Shown here piece after piece: positions 1 to 9,516 of a stretch of 64,000 bases of DNA. The translations under genes were made by a program, and so were the position numbers. The notes below the pieces were generated by a model. It was given only the letters and a program-made list of their open reading frames with translations, did no database searches and was not told the origin of the DNA. Where the stretch lies: assembly GCA_022539475.1 (NCBI GenBank), contig VCMS01000112.1, forward strand, positions 225,316 through 289,315. Direction: 5' to 3'. Position 1 is the first letter of the stretch. Every line of letters starts with the position of its first letter. The stretch is from Gracilaria domingensis. Its lineage: Eukaryota; Rhodophyta; Florideophyceae; Gracilariales; Gracilariaceae.

Positions 1-1255
1 AATCCATGCCCGTCGCGCCCAGATAGAACGCGCGTCGCCACGATGCGTCGTGCATGTCGCTCTGCTGCCGCAGAAGATTGTCCGTCTGATAGCGCAGCAT
101 TGCTGTATCGCCGTCCAGAATCAGGTTCGCATCCGCGTGCCACACCCATTCTGGAATGGCGCGGATCACCATTTTCACCAGCAGCCGCGGTTGCGCAACC
201 GCCATGGCCGAGAAAAGCATGCACGTGTCGGCTGTGATCGGAGTGAACCACGTCAGAAGGTATCCGCCGTTTCCCAACGGGAATTCGTACGAGATGAACG
301 TCGGTATCATTGCGTACATGTTCAAGTCGCTCCTCTTCGACGAGAGACTCACACTGCATTCCATCACGTTCTCCACACAGCTGCGCACCTTCACGTATGA
401 CAGTGGGTCCACCTTATTTCGGTTGCCTTGGTTCGTGCCGTGATGCGCCCATGCCACGTGCGCCGGGTCTAGTACATTTTCGAACACCATAGCGAATGAC
501 ACTGGCAGTACCCGAGCGATACACCGATACACCTCGTACTTGTGTAGATTTGTTTCCACATCTTCCGGCGCGGGTAGCCGTTGAAAGCTGTCATGAGCAC
601 AGTCTCCCAAATACACTACAATCAGCTTGCCGACAATGACCTTTGTAGGATACTTGTGTTGAAGGTTGCATTTCGAAGAGATGCCGTTCTTGCACTGTGA
701 CTGAGGAACACGCACGCAAACGCCATTGGAATCGAAGCGCCAGCCGTGATAGGGGCATTCGATCACCTTTTCCGTATTTCCATTTTCGTCGCGACTGCTT
801 ACCACCCTTCCCTCAGAAAGAGGCGCCGCGCGATGCGGGCACACGTCGTCAAACACAACATACTCGCCTTGCGCATCGCGATATAAAACATACCTGTTGG
901 AGAAGATTGTGAAAGCAAAGGGCTTGTCCTGTATGTCAAACTCAAACGCCACGGGGAACCAATTGTTCAGCCATGAGTACCCCTGACGGCGCTCCTCGGG
1001 CTGCGGGCTTGGCACCGGCGACGTGACAGAACCTTGCGTCATTTGCGGCGCGCTGCGGGCGGAACGGCGACGGGTGAGTGGGACGCGAACATGCTGTGCA
1101 CACGTTGAGATGCTAAGCCGCCTCTGTGGCTTGACGGCTGTGGACGTGACGAACGCCGGAGGCGGAAGCAAGGCGGGGTTGCGCTCGCGGCGCGCTGGGA
1201 GGTGTACCGTTGGTAGGTGTCCCAACGGTACTTTGTACTCCTCGTTCCCAGCCAT
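1..1255 (-). CDS. Rieske [2Fe-2S] oxygenase, pheophorbide a oxygenase/Tic55 type (3' end cut by window)
   Basis: Reading leftwards from an ATG at 1255 gives about 418 open codons that run off the window, so the C-terminus is missing. The Rieske cluster ligands are visible as CPH (C139, H141) and CPYH (C167, H170). A mononuclear iron site of the PAO type follows, in the segment NVLDPAHVAWAHHG. These features place it with plastid oxygenases such as pheophorbide a oxygenase, Tic55 and Ptc52-like proteins, which act on chlorophyll breakdown products or on chloroplast redox; which member it is cannot be told. The first 70 residues are basic, Ser/Thr-rich and lack acidic residues after residue 30, as expected of a transit peptide. 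An alternative start is Met72 (1042). The 25 residues between the two ligand pairs are more than the 15-17 usual in Rieske domains. Confidence 0.88.
   Translation of the reverse strand, partial: MAGNEEYKVPLGHLPTVHLPARRERNPALLPPPAFVTSTAVKPQRRLSISTCAQHVRVPLTRRRSARSAPQMTQGSVTSPVPSPQPEERRQGYSWLNNWFPVAFEFDIQDKPFAFTIFSNRYVLYRDAQGEYVVFDDVCPHRAAPLSEGRVVSSRDENGNTEKVIECPYHGWRFDSNGVCVRVPQSQCKNGISSKCNLQHKYPTKVIVGKLIVVYLGDCAHDSFQRLPAPEDVETNLHKYEVYRCIARVLPVSFAMVFENVLDPAHVAWAHHGTNQGNRNKVDPLSYVKVRSCVENVMECSVSLSSKRSDLNMYAMIPTFISYEFPLGNGGYLLTWFTPITADTCMLFSAMAVAQPRLLVKMVIRAIPEWVWHADANLILDGDTAMLRYQTDNLLRQQSDMHDASWRRAFYLGATGMD
1204..1231. repeat. Perfect 10-bp inverted repeat with GTACC ends
   Basis: GTACCGTTGG (1204-1213) and CCAACGGTAC (1222-1231) are exact reverse complements around an 8-nt loop. 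It lies within the first codons of the Rieske gene if translation starts at 1255, or in its leader if it starts at 1042. Confidence 0.7.
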
Positions 1256-2193
1256 GAGGGGAAGGCTGTCACGGGCGGATAGTAAGGATAACCTCCTTCG
1301 GGCTTGTCGTGTCGAATGCCGACTCGAGATGTATCCTTAAGAAATCCTTCATAATGCCATGTTCGTATGTGATATCTTAAGAGGAAGCTGAAATCCTCAG
1401 ATTGGCCCACAGTAAGGGTTACCTACCAAGATTACTCCGTACAGTAGTACAGAATGCAGCACCTGCTTGGTGTATTAAATTAACTTTTCTTCGACGCAAC
1501 GAATCTGGTAAAACTGATATCAATTCCAACCTTTCTTCTTCTTCTTCTTTAGTATGGTCTGCAAATTCCAACCTTGAGTAACTTAGTTACTAAACGGTTC
1601 TGGTCAGTCGCCTGTTGCGTTCCGTCTGCATCCGCACCAGTGTTTCACGATAGCCACACTTGCAGCAATGTCTACAGAGAGCAGTTCGTGTTGCTGCCAT
1701 TTAGAACATCTGTTACACCATCGACTAGACCGCTAAAAAGTGCGTCGAGGGCGGAGCACGAAAAGGTCCTTCGAGGCTGAGCACGCTTCAGACCCCAGAA
1801 GGCCTGCTGACGTATGCGAAGATATCATTTCCGTGCGATGAGCTTTTGTTCATTCGGAGCTCTGCAATGGCGTCCGCTATCGTCATTGGGGATTAGGATC
1901 AGCTCAAATCTTTCGATATCTCACCTCTGTACTACAAGTACTTTTGAACAAGCCTGAACTCGATCCCCGCAATGTCTTGTTGTTTGCTTGAACAGATGAC
2001 AGCAATGCAATTTCGAGTCTTGACCATCGCAAGTTGCGATTCAATGACCGGGACGGTCACGGATCGATAAAAGTAGGTAGACAGTCGCTTTTCTCGTTGC
2101 ATCGCTCAAACTCTTACCTTCGCGATCAAAACTGTAGTTGGCATCTGGAATACAAGCTTGATCCTCAGGTTAGCCTCTTTCTTTTAGCAAGTT
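1256..2193. other. Intergenic, 0.94 kb
   Basis: This stretch lies between the divergent Rieske gene and the 673-aa gene, so it should hold both promoters. Only short ORFs with no recognisable content are seen. A TTCTTCTTCTTC run occurs near 1537. No RNA gene was recognised. Confidence 0.6.
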
Positions 2194-4215
2194 ATGTCGA
2201 ACTCGAATCGACATCCAACGGAGAACCTTTACAAGGCGCATCTTGTTGACAATCTTGAAACCCTGCTCATTGGAGGGCTCACCAATTCGATATGGCCTGA
2301 ACAGCTCAAGGAACTTATCGCTGACACAATACTATGCGGTCGTTTCAAATACCATGATGCCCATTCTCGCACATATCGCGTTGAACATCTTTCCACTCTC
2401 ACCATTGGAACACCATCCCACTCTCCTCCAACAAAGCGCGATACTTTTCAAGAGAAACGCGTATACACTCTATACCACTCAGTGTGCACCGCTCTCGACA
2501 TTTTGCACAAGCATCGCGTGTTCACCGCAGATATCCCTGCATGCCTTGCACTCCGTGAAAGCCTATTCGATCATTCTACTTTCCAGTTTAACCCGGATGA
2601 GCCAACCTGTCTTGGCTCTGTATCTGATTTGGTCTATGACGTGGCCACACAATCGTCAAGACCCCCATTGCAAATTATCGACATAATACTTACGACTATC
2701 ACTGGTGTGCCATGCATTTGTCCTGAGGTGCTTCACGCAGATATGGGCGTAACTGTTCACGACGTCAACCTGGTTTTCCAGGGGATTCTTCTCGTTGTCA
2801 CCGATCAAGTGTTGCTTGCAAGTAACGTGAAGAACGCAGAACCAGGTGATGGATGGCGCCTTACACATTATGCTCGTCTTCAATATTTGGAAAAACTTCA
2901 GATCACAGCGCGTGGTCATTGTGACTTCACCCTTCTCAATCTCTATACATTATCCAAATTAGATATGTGCCATGTTGTGCTTGAAACAGGAGTAGCGCTG
3001 AAAAGAACCAGGAGCAAAATTTGCTATGTCGCTCCTGTCTCTCTTACGTTCTTTATAACCTCAGCTGTGGCTGATCTACCCATGAGTGAAGATGAAATCA
3101 GAAGCTATGATTTCAAGCAACAAGAAGATTACACCAGACCACTTAAGCATCATTTATTACGTAACGTATTGACAAGGAACGCCTGGAGAAATGCACTCCA
3201 ATTAACGAGTTCGGCGAATGGGTGTCGCTTCAGTCTTCGTTATTCACTCGAGAGACTCTTGCTGATTTTATATCCCGAGATACATATGCGCCGAGTTGCT
3301 ACTAATAAGCACGGAGATGCACTTTTTTTCGTGGACATTAAGGGACCATGGCTCCGACCGGTGGCTCTGACTCTCCGCGATGATTCACTTTTGGAGCTAA
3401 TGAAGGGCACTGTGCAGGGATACATCGTTAAGAATGTGGCTCGGCCCATCTTTTGGAGGGTCAAGGGTCCAGTCCAGCCCGCAGAAAGTGGCTCTCCGGA
3501 GCCAGACATTCCTCATGGGGATTCAGGAGATGTTATTAAGGCTTGTAAACCTATGGCGTATAAACCGAAAACTCTCAACTCTGTCATCAATAAACCTGGA
3601 CGTGTGCTTGTGAAACGAAAAGGAATTCGGGGTGCCGGAGGACGTTTTATCGTGGCGGGCATCATTACGCTGGGACTTATATGTGTTGTACTTAATTTTG
3701 CAGGAAGAGATAACTGGCTAGAGAGAGCTTTCGATGGAGCTCAGGTTATGTCGCTGGTTGCCGGGTTGGTAGTCGGTGCTGTGTACGTTATCAATGGAAC
3801 ACTGACTTCTACTCTCGACTGGCTTAGTGGTCAAACAGAAGTCTCAGATGAGGTTCAGCAGTGTCGAGTTTTGAGCGCGAGTCTTGAAGAGGTGAAACTT
3901 GCTTGCACGTATGAGAAGGAGTTTCTGTTTTGGTTATCTGATGTTAATTCCTGTTTTTGTCCAGCTGGTAAGTATGGCTCAATTATGTTCTCAGAGCCAC
4001 TTGACATGAACAAGGCAGCATCGTATGTAGAGCACTGCAGCGTTATTGATAGAGAAGATGGCTTGTGGCTGCTGCAGGGTTGGCCATTCAAGATAGAACA
4101 GCAAGGTGACATAGGGCACATGGTGAAGGTTCCGTACGAGGATAAAGTCTACGTAGATAGGGTGTCTGCAGATGAACGGAAAATTACAAGGTTTGGAAGT
4201 CGACAACTCGATTAG
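2194..4215 (+). CDS. Orphan 673-aa protein with two C-terminal membrane segments
   Basis: A single long ORF starts at an ATG at 2194 with moderate base composition and no introns, so it is clearly coding. I do not recognise the family. The first 430 residues look like a globular soluble region with many hydrophobic and aromatic residues and no catalytic motif I know. A basic linker (around residues 450-485) precedes two hydrophobic segments near residues 486-506 and 524-547, separated by a short charged loop, then about 125 residues with several Cys. Two closely spaced membrane helices with a large N-terminal domain suggest a hairpin-anchored membrane protein with both ends on the same side. 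It could belong to a lineage-specific family. Confidence 0.75.
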   Translation: MSNSNRHPTENLYKAHLVDNLETLLIGGLTNSIWPEQLKELIADTILCGRFKYHDAHSRTYRVEHLSTLTIGTPSHSPPTKRDTFQEKRVYTLYHSVCTALDILHKHRVFTADIPACLALRESLFDHSTFQFNPDEPTCLGSVSDLVYDVATQSSRPPLQIIDIILTTITGVPCICPEVLHADMGVTVHDVNLVFQGILLVVTDQVLLASNVKNAEPGDGWRLTHYARLQYLEKLQITARGHCDFTLLNLYTLSKLDMCHVVLETGVALKRTRSKICYVAPVSLTFFITSAVADLPMSEDEIRSYDFKQQEDYTRPLKHHLLRNVLTRNAWRNALQLTSSANGCRFSLRYSLERLLLILYPEIHMRRVATNKHGDALFFVDIKGPWLRPVALTLRDDSLLELMKGTVQGYIVKNVARPIFWRVKGPVQPAESGSPEPDIPHGDSGDVIKACKPMAYKPKTLNSVINKPGRVLVKRKGIRGAGGRFIVAGIITLGLICVVLNFAGRDNWLERAFDGAQVMSLVAGLVVGAVYVINGTLTSTLDWLSGQTEVSDEVQQCRVLSASLEEVKLACTYEKEFLFWLSDVNSCFCPAGKYGSIMFSEPLDMNKAASYVEHCSVIDREDGLWLLQGWPFKIEQQGDIGHMVKVPYEDKVYVDRVSADERKITRFGSRQLD

Positions 4216-4376
4216 GTTCGCGGCATGCCTCAGCTCGGTTTTTGCAGGTTGAGAAACAAGTTGTTTCAAACATTTTTTGGGTGCAGGACCAAACTTTTGC
4301 CCCTCGCTTAAAACAATTCCCTTGATGAGCAACATCGAGGAAGCGTTGAGCACGCAAGGAAAAAGGATACGCGAAG

Positions 4377-4396
4377 TACCAAAGGTACCAAGGGTA
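4377..4396. promoter_or_regulatory. Tandem overlapping palindromic element TACC-N3-GGTA (copy 1)
   Basis: The sequence is TACCAAAGGTACCAAGGGTA, two TACC-N3-GGTA palindromes sharing a central GGTACC. Its reverse complement recurs at 20335-20354 with 19 of 20 bases identical. Single copies occur elsewhere in the window. The palindromic form suggests a dimeric binding protein; function is inferred only. Confidence 0.45.
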
Positions 4397-4663
4397 AGCT
4401 TGTCGCGTCTTGCGGTCATCCTTCCGGAAGCTTCTAATTTTGATTCATCCTTTCAGTTCGAAGCTCTGTCGTTGCCCGAGCACTCAACCGTGCTGCGTTC
4501 ATCAACATCTTCCCAACATCCAGAAGCTGATCTGATATAACTCCGCACAGATGTGGACTTCCAAGGGTAGTATTCCCCAGAGCCCCTGACCCAGGCGTAA
4601 ATCATCCGAAAAACTGCTACCTTACTAGGCTGTTGGGTTTCTTTGAAAAAGACTATAAGGAAG

Positions 4664-4671
4664 TGACGTCA
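4664..4671. promoter_or_regulatory. CRE-like octamer TGACGTCA
   Basis: A perfect palindromic bZIP (CREB/ATF type) recognition octamer about 540 bp upstream of the short-chain dehydrogenase. Two bZIP proteins are encoded in the window, but a link is not shown; an octamer can occur by chance. Confidence 0.3.
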
Positions 4672-5036
4672 GACGGAAAAGTTCTGAGCCTCGGAAATCA
4701 CTAGGTAGAAGGCTTCTACTAGCTACTAAAAGTCAGTGTCCACACAACACAAAAACCTCTGGCCCACATGTCAGGTGTGAATTGTGGATGGTGCCCACCA
4801 GCCCATTGGGCAGTCTGCAGCTGTGTCATGTACCGCTGTACTCCCATAGGAGTCAAGAGCCACGGTTAATGCTTCTTTTTGTGGCCTTTTCATGGAAGCG
4901 TAACTGTTCAAACAATTTCTACTGCAAGGAAGCGGAGCTTCCTTCAAGGATGTTCTATGGCGCATAGGGACGACTCGTTTTTAGCTGGGCGCGCGCTAAG
5001 GCCATTTCGACGTTTTGTATTGGCCGATGATACCAT

Positions 5037-5043
5037 TATAAAG
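5037..5043 (+). promoter_or_regulatory. TATA-box candidate TATAAAG
   Basis: TATAAAG lies 166 bp ahead of the dehydrogenase ATG (5209), preceded by ATTGG (inverted CCAAT) near 5020. A second TATAAA is at 5102-5107. Either could set the start of transcription. Confidence 0.4.
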
Positions 5044-5208
5044 AACCCTTTTGAATGAAACGCTCACAATCTCGCAGACAACCGTTAGGGAATCAATGCC
5101 CTATAAAGCCACTCATCTGGAGCTCCAATTCACGTTGGCCAAACATCCCCAGAGTCCTGCCGTTCTGAGACATCACCTCGTCTTGGTTGTTTGACACTCT
5201 GTTTTAGA

Positions 5209-6036
5209 ATGGTTCTTTCCCCCGATTTTGCCAAAAAGTACGGACCGTGGGCGCTTGTCACCGGAGCATCGGCTGGAATTGGCGCAGAGTTTGCAACGCA
5301 ATTGGCTGCTTGCGGGTTGAATGTGGTGTTAGTCGCGCGTCGTGAAGCCGTCTTGAATGAGAATGCAGCCGCTCTTCGTGAAAAATATCCCGTGCAAACT
5401 CGATGCATCACAGCTGACCTGACTTCTGAAGAGGGCTGTGAAGAAGTGGTGAAGGCGTGTGAAGACCTTGAGATCGGCTTGCTTGTTAACAATGCAGGAA
5501 TGTCGGAATATGGTTCGTTCTTCAGGAGCTCGGCTGGAAAACACTCAAAGATGATTAGTTTGAACTGTGTGGCTCTTGTTTCATTGAGTCATGCGTTCGG
5601 AAGAATGATGATTGAGAGAAAGAGAGGGGGTATACTATTTATCAGTAGTTGCTTATCTTCTCCGATGCCCTACTTTGCGACATACAGTGCTTCGAAGAGC
5701 TTTGTGACTAGTTTCGGAAGAATGTTGAGAGAGGAACTTAAAAAGTACCATGTCGACGCTACTGTGATTGAACCGGGGGTTGTCGAAAGCGAGCTGAGTC
5801 GCGCTGCGAAGCAGGATATGGATTTTGACAAGGGGGGCTTCACAACTATGCCCGCTGAGCAATGTGTCGCTGAATCTCTTAGTGCGCTTGCAAACGGAAA
5901 ATCAGTTCACATTCCTGGGTTTCAGAACAAGGTTGCAATGGCCGTAATGAGATCGATTCCTGCCGACGTTTCCATGAAGATGTCCAATGTTTTGGTGGAT
6001 AGAATGATGAGTCCTGAGATCATGAAGCCGATGTAG
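5209..6036 (+). CDS. Short-chain dehydrogenase/reductase (SDR)
   Basis: A 275-aa classical SDR, the usual length for the family. The nucleotide-binding motif TGASAGIG is at residues 18-25, the structural NNAG motif at 94-97, a serine at 147/148, and the catalytic YSASK (Y159, K163) is complete, so the enzyme should be active with NAD(P)H. The ATG at 5209 was chosen because it places the glycine-rich loop at the usual distance. The sequence style resembles the DltE/YdfG-like and 17-beta-hydroxysteroid dehydrogenase group. The short N-terminus has no clear membrane anchor or transit peptide, so a cytosolic site is likely. Substrate is unknown. Confidence 0.93.
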   Translation: MVLSPDFAKKYGPWALVTGASAGIGAEFATQLAACGLNVVLVARREAVLNENAAALREKYPVQTRCITADLTSEEGCEEVVKACEDLEIGLLVNNAGMSEYGSFFRSSAGKHSKMISLNCVALVSLSHAFGRMMIERKRGGILFISSCLSSPMPYFATYSASKSFVTSFGRMLREELKKYHVDATVIEPGVVESELSRAAKQDMDFDKGGFTTMPAEQCVAESLSALANGKSVHIPGFQNKVAMAVMRSIPADVSMKMSNVLVDRMMSPEIMKPM

Positions 6037-6573
6037 AATTCTAGATTTCAGGGAACACTCCTTCAAGGTCGTTGTTGATGCTTTTTGTAAAGTATTGTAT
6101 CGTACTCGGAGTCTCCTCCGACACCTATCCCTTCTCTTATTTAATGCGGACAGTAGTTTCAAGTTACAGGGCTAGATTAGAACTAAAAAGAGTGTTCTCT
6201 CGCTAGAAGGCTAAGAACTGATGTGGATGCTCTCTTTTCAAAATTTGCAAGCTCAACTGGCGCCGTTGCACTATCGCTGGGATTGCCTGGCTCCTTGAGG
6301 TGTTGGTCAAAGGGCGCAGAAGAACAAATTGTTCTGGGGTAACGCCTACCTCATTTATCCAGTTTTGACGACTTTTCATCATCGCGGAGAAGTAAGTGTA
6401 TCCTTCGCCTTGTATTGGCCATTTAGCTGCTCATTTGTTGTGGAAATGCACAGAGCATGCCCGTCTATGCGTCTATGTTTGTAATTGTAATCGTAGTCTA
6501 CAATGACTCGAAGCATCTACAATGGATGATCGTATCATGCATCTAAATACTATATCGCAACTACCCCTCGATC
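6037..6573. other. Intergenic between SDR and 5S rRNA
   Basis: About 540 bp with no supported ORF. It holds the 3' end of the SDR transcript and the upstream flank of the 5S gene. Nothing else is recognised. Confidence 0.6.
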
Positions 6574-6693
6574 ACATTGAGCCATATCAAGTTGACATGC
6601 GCCGCATCCCATCCCGAACTGCGAAGCTAAGTCACTTCGAGCCGAGTTAGTACTGACATGAGGGATCGGTCTGGAATCCTCGGTGCTGAATGT
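6574..6693 (+). rRNA. 5S ribosomal RNA, single dispersed copy
   Basis: The 120-nt stretch has the eukaryotic 5S hallmarks: CCCGAACTGCGAAGCTAAG in the loop B/internal promoter region, GTTAGTACT in helix IV, then GGTCTGGAATCCTCGGTGCTG. The ends pair (ACATT at 6574-6578 with AATGT at 6689-6693), giving the closing helix. The intragenic control region (box A-like AAGCTAAGTCAC) is present. TTTT follows directly and a seven-T run lies near 6705, as for RNA polymerase III termination. No second copy and no other rRNA gene is nearby, so this is a dispersed rather than arrayed 5S gene. Confidence 0.9.
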
Positions 6694-7100
6694 TTTGGTT
6701 CTGCTTTTTTTGCACTTCTGTCTCAAAATCGCAAAGGAAAGAACCAGAAATTTGAAAAGTTTTCCCCGTTGATCCTCGACACTGGCTCACGCGTGACGCC
6801 AGAGTCGGGCGGCCAGACGCCAATCATGCCATTCCACATTCCCCGCTTCCCATTTCAAATGAAAATCGTTGTTGCAGATCATCATGGGCATGAGGCCAAC
6901 TGGCGCGTCCGCCGTCACGTGGTAAATGAAGTTACGTTAGTGAAGATCAATGATCCGTGCGCCCAAGAGCTCTCATTGTGCTCATTGCACGAGCTAACCG
7001 CATTGAAACAGCCGATTGGCAAGCACGGGCAACTACCTGTTTAACCACACTTGCTCCCCTATCCTGCGAATCGGAAGCATTATAAACGTTCACAATCGCT
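6694..7100. other. Intergenic between 5S rRNA and NUP54
   Basis: About 400 bp. An open frame here partly overlaps the 5S gene and is not believed. It contains a G-box CACGTG near 6915 and a TATAAA at 7081-7086, only 15 bp before the NUP54 ATG, which would imply a very short leader if it is a true TATA box. Confidence 0.5.
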
Positions 7101-8267
7101 ATGGCGTTTAACTTTGGTGGCTCCGGCCAGACGCAGTCGTCGTTCGGCTTTGGGGCATCAAGTCAGGCCACCAGTTCGTTTGGATTCGGTTCCTCTCAAC
7201 CGCAGTCGCAATCGCTTTTTGGATCCGCTCCACAATCACAGTCGCTTTTTGGTCAACAGCAATCCCAATCTTTGTTCGGGCAGCCACAATCACAATCGCT
7301 TTTCGGCCAGTCAAGCCAATCGTTATTTGGACAGTCAAGCCAATCTCTATTTGGACAGTCAAGCCAGTCGCTTTTTGGACAATCGCAGTCGACGCTTTTC
7401 GGTCAGCCTCAGTCGAGCGGAAGTTTGTTTGGCGCACAGAGTCAGTCCATATGGGGCCAATCTTCGTCTGCGTTTGGCGGATCTTCCATGTTTGGTGCGT
7501 CCCAACCGCAAATAGCGCAGCAACAGCAACAACAGCAGCATCTGCGTCTTCCTCGAACTCTCACCGCCGTCATTGAAAGACTTAATCCGTTACATCCCGA
7601 GTCAAAGTTTCACACCTCTTTGTACAACAGAGTGGCACCCGGCGACATTTCAAGGTACAAACGGCCTTCAAACATGGATGAAAAGCTCTGGGATGAGGCG
7701 GTGGGAAAGAATCCTGATCCGTCACGTCTGATTCCTGTACAAGCGAATCTTTTTGACGATCTTATTCAGCGATCTAACATGCAAACAAAGCGAGTTGAGG
7801 AGCATCTCATTGTTCTCTCCAAAATAGAACAACTCATCAAGAACATTGATGGCCAAGTGGATACAGAAATATCCGCCAAACTCGCAGCGTACAGACGAAG
7901 ACACCGCGAACTTGCACGCAAATTGTTGAGAATTGCCTCCATTGTGGAGTTAGAGGCCTCTAACATCGATTCCAGCGGGGTTCTAACTCCCACGGAAAGC
8001 GAACGAAAGAAGAGATTGGATACGATTGCAAGAGCGTTAGCAGCTCCCGCTGAATTCAAGGACAAACTAAGTGACCTTGTCGAAATTGCGGAATCGACCG
8101 TTTTGAATCGACAGACACAACCAGCGGTTGAGATTCGAGATCCCAAGGCAGCGAACACCATCAAACAGTTGTTAAGCGATCAACTGCAGGGAATTCAACA
8201 TCTCAGTCATGTTTGCGAACGTGCTGACAGGGACATTACTATCATGAGCACAGCATTGGAACGGTGA
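7101..8267 (+). CDS. NUP54: FG-repeat nucleoporin Nup54/Nup57
   Basis: A 388-aa protein with FG repeats through residues 1-135 (FGFG, then about eleven SLFGQ-type GLFG-like repeats spaced by Gln/Ser) and a poly-Gln stretch near 138-146. The remaining 240 residues are helical and match the Nup54 conserved region: a Leu-Asn-Pro start, YNRVAPGD, an RPSNMDEKLWDEA segment followed by NPDPSRLIPV, and a coiled-coil C-terminus. In other eukaryotes Nup54 forms the Nup62-Nup58-Nup54 channel complex of the nuclear pore. The length is slightly short of animal Nup54 (about 500) because the FG region is compact. The repeats at 7310-7380 are near-identical at DNA level and prone to length change. Confidence 0.9.
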   Translation: MAFNFGGSGQTQSSFGFGASSQATSSFGFGSSQPQSQSLFGSAPQSQSLFGQQQSQSLFGQPQSQSLFGQSSQSLFGQSSQSLFGQSSQSLFGQSQSTLFGQPQSSGSLFGAQSQSIWGQSSSAFGGSSMFGASQPQIAQQQQQQQHLRLPRTLTAVIERLNPLHPESKFHTSLYNRVAPGDISRYKRPSNMDEKLWDEAVGKNPDPSRLIPVQANLFDDLIQRSNMQTKRVEEHLIVLSKIEQLIKNIDGQVDTEISAKLAAYRRRHRELARKLLRIASIVELEASNIDSSGVLTPTESERKKRLDTIARALAAPAEFKDKLSDLVEIAESTVLNRQTQPAVEIRDPKAANTIKQLLSDQLQGIQHLSHVCERADRDITIMSTALER

Positions 8268-8583
8268 TGAAGTGTTTTTTAACCTGGAGATTGTTGCGAT
8301 AACCATCCACCTGCGTCAGATAGGAAGAAACGAGCTGTATCTCCGACCGGCACACAAAATCGTATGCGTGGTGCAGTCTTGCTTTTCTTTTTGTTGGCGC
8401 ATCGTGTTCGTTGTCGCTACTGCCCCTGGTATGCGACACTGGTGTTTGATCCCAGGAAAAGACAATTGCAGCATGTGCGTGAGCATTATATGCAATAAGC
8501 TCTCGCAATTGTTCAGTTGATGTCGTAGCATTTTGAGAACTAACTAGACAATGTTTGGTATGAATGGCCATCGATGTGAGCTT
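8268..8583. other. Convergent 3' region of NUP54 and the TraB gene
   Basis: About 315 bp between two convergent genes. Short ORFs on both strands have no recognisable content. Confidence 0.6.
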
Positions 8584-9516
8584 CTATTCTGCGCTTAACA
8601 CGCTTTCTATATCGATGAATTGGCCCTTTTCTAAGAGTTTAACGATGGCCCTGGCGTGCAGCGCACCACAGACAAGCACCACCGAATCAGTCGTCAAAAC
8701 AGGTGCACTGTCGCGAACGGACCACGTCATATGCAACTCTCTGGTTACACAAAGCGCTTGAAAAGCAGCAGGAGCCCTACTGGCCAATCGAGACCGCCAC
8801 ATATCTATCTGCTCGTCATCCTGAAGCATTTGTCGCCATGACGGTTGGAGAAACGTGAAGAGTGGAGCCATTGTCGCATCTAACAGCAGTATTAACTTCT
8901 CAATCATCGTGGCTGAGTTGGCCCATTGGCGTAGCGTTTTGTCGATTCTTCTGTCGCCGAGAATTATGGAGCGTCGGGGGTTTTTCAGTTGCTCGCTCCA
9001 GGTCTGAACAGCTTGTCGCAGCTGTTTGGAGGTTTCCGAAGGGTCGTCAGGACCTATCGCTTTTTGTAGTGTGATCGTTTGTTGACGTAGAATGGTTTCT
9101 AATAGCGTCTGAAATGAAAATGGGCGCTGCTGTAGCAAAGATTTTTTGTTCGAATCGCTGCTGAGCGGCCGACTTTCTTGTAATAAATGTGTTCTTGCGG
9201 CGCAAAGTTCCACAACAAGGGCTTTGGGTTTGGGGCGAAGGTTTTGTAACGTGACATGTAGATCCTGGGATGGCGGATTGGCGATGTGAATTGTCGGGAG
9301 AATGTGGATGTAGTTCGGGGCTGTAGTGGAAGTTTCGGCCACTAGGGTGTAGATAGAGTCGGAAACACTCCTCAGACTATACTTTGGTGGAGGAGTAGTT
9401 CGGCCACCCCGATTGGCAAACGAGGCGAATGGGGGACCAGCAAAGCACGCGGGTGGGTAAATATGGTAGGGTGAGGGCGCGGAATTTGGGCTTCGACTTG
9501 CATGACGTGAGACCAT
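8584..9516 (-). CDS. TraB/PrgY (GumN-like) family protein
   Basis: A 310-aa protein from an ATG at 9516. After a Pro/Ser-rich, basic N-terminus of about 60 residues (possible organelle presequence) comes the TraB pattern: LPTIHIA near residue 73, a PKALVVELCAAR segment, GDRRIDKTLRQW near residue 186, a WSVRDSAPV segment, and VVLVCGALHARAIVKLL near the end. In the family the conserved His, Glu and Asp residues form a putative metal site, and members act in pheromone shutdown in bacteria and at outer mitochondrial or plastid membranes in plants. No obvious transmembrane segment is seen at the C-terminus, unlike some eukaryotic TraB proteins. Biochemical function is unknown for most members. Confidence 0.8.
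   Translation of the reverse strand: MVSRHASRSPNSAPSPYHIYPPACFAGPPFASFANRGGRTTPPPKYSLRSVSDSIYTLVAETSTTAPNYIHILPTIHIANPPSQDLHVTLQNLRPKPKALVVELCAARTHLLQESRPLSSDSNKKSLLQQRPFSFQTLLETILRQQTITLQKAIGPDDPSETSKQLRQAVQTWSEQLKNPRRSIILGDRRIDKTLRQWANSATMIEKLILLLDATMAPLFTFLQPSWRQMLQDDEQIDMWRSRLASRAPAAFQALCVTRELHMTWSVRDSAPVLTTDSVVLVCGALHARAIVKLLEKGQFIDIESVLSAE

Larger units (their letters stand above)
4216..5208. other. Intergenic, about 1 kb, with promoter-like elements
   Basis: No convincing gene is seen. The stretch holds the TACC/GGTA palindromic element (4377-4396), a perfect CRE-type octamer TGACGTCA (4664-4671) and TATAAA-like boxes at 5037 and 5102 ahead of the dehydrogenase gene. Confidence 0.6.

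Noticed and set aside
6658-7044. 128-codon frame after the 5S gene
   Set aside because: It starts inside the 5S rRNA gene and has no recognisable content.
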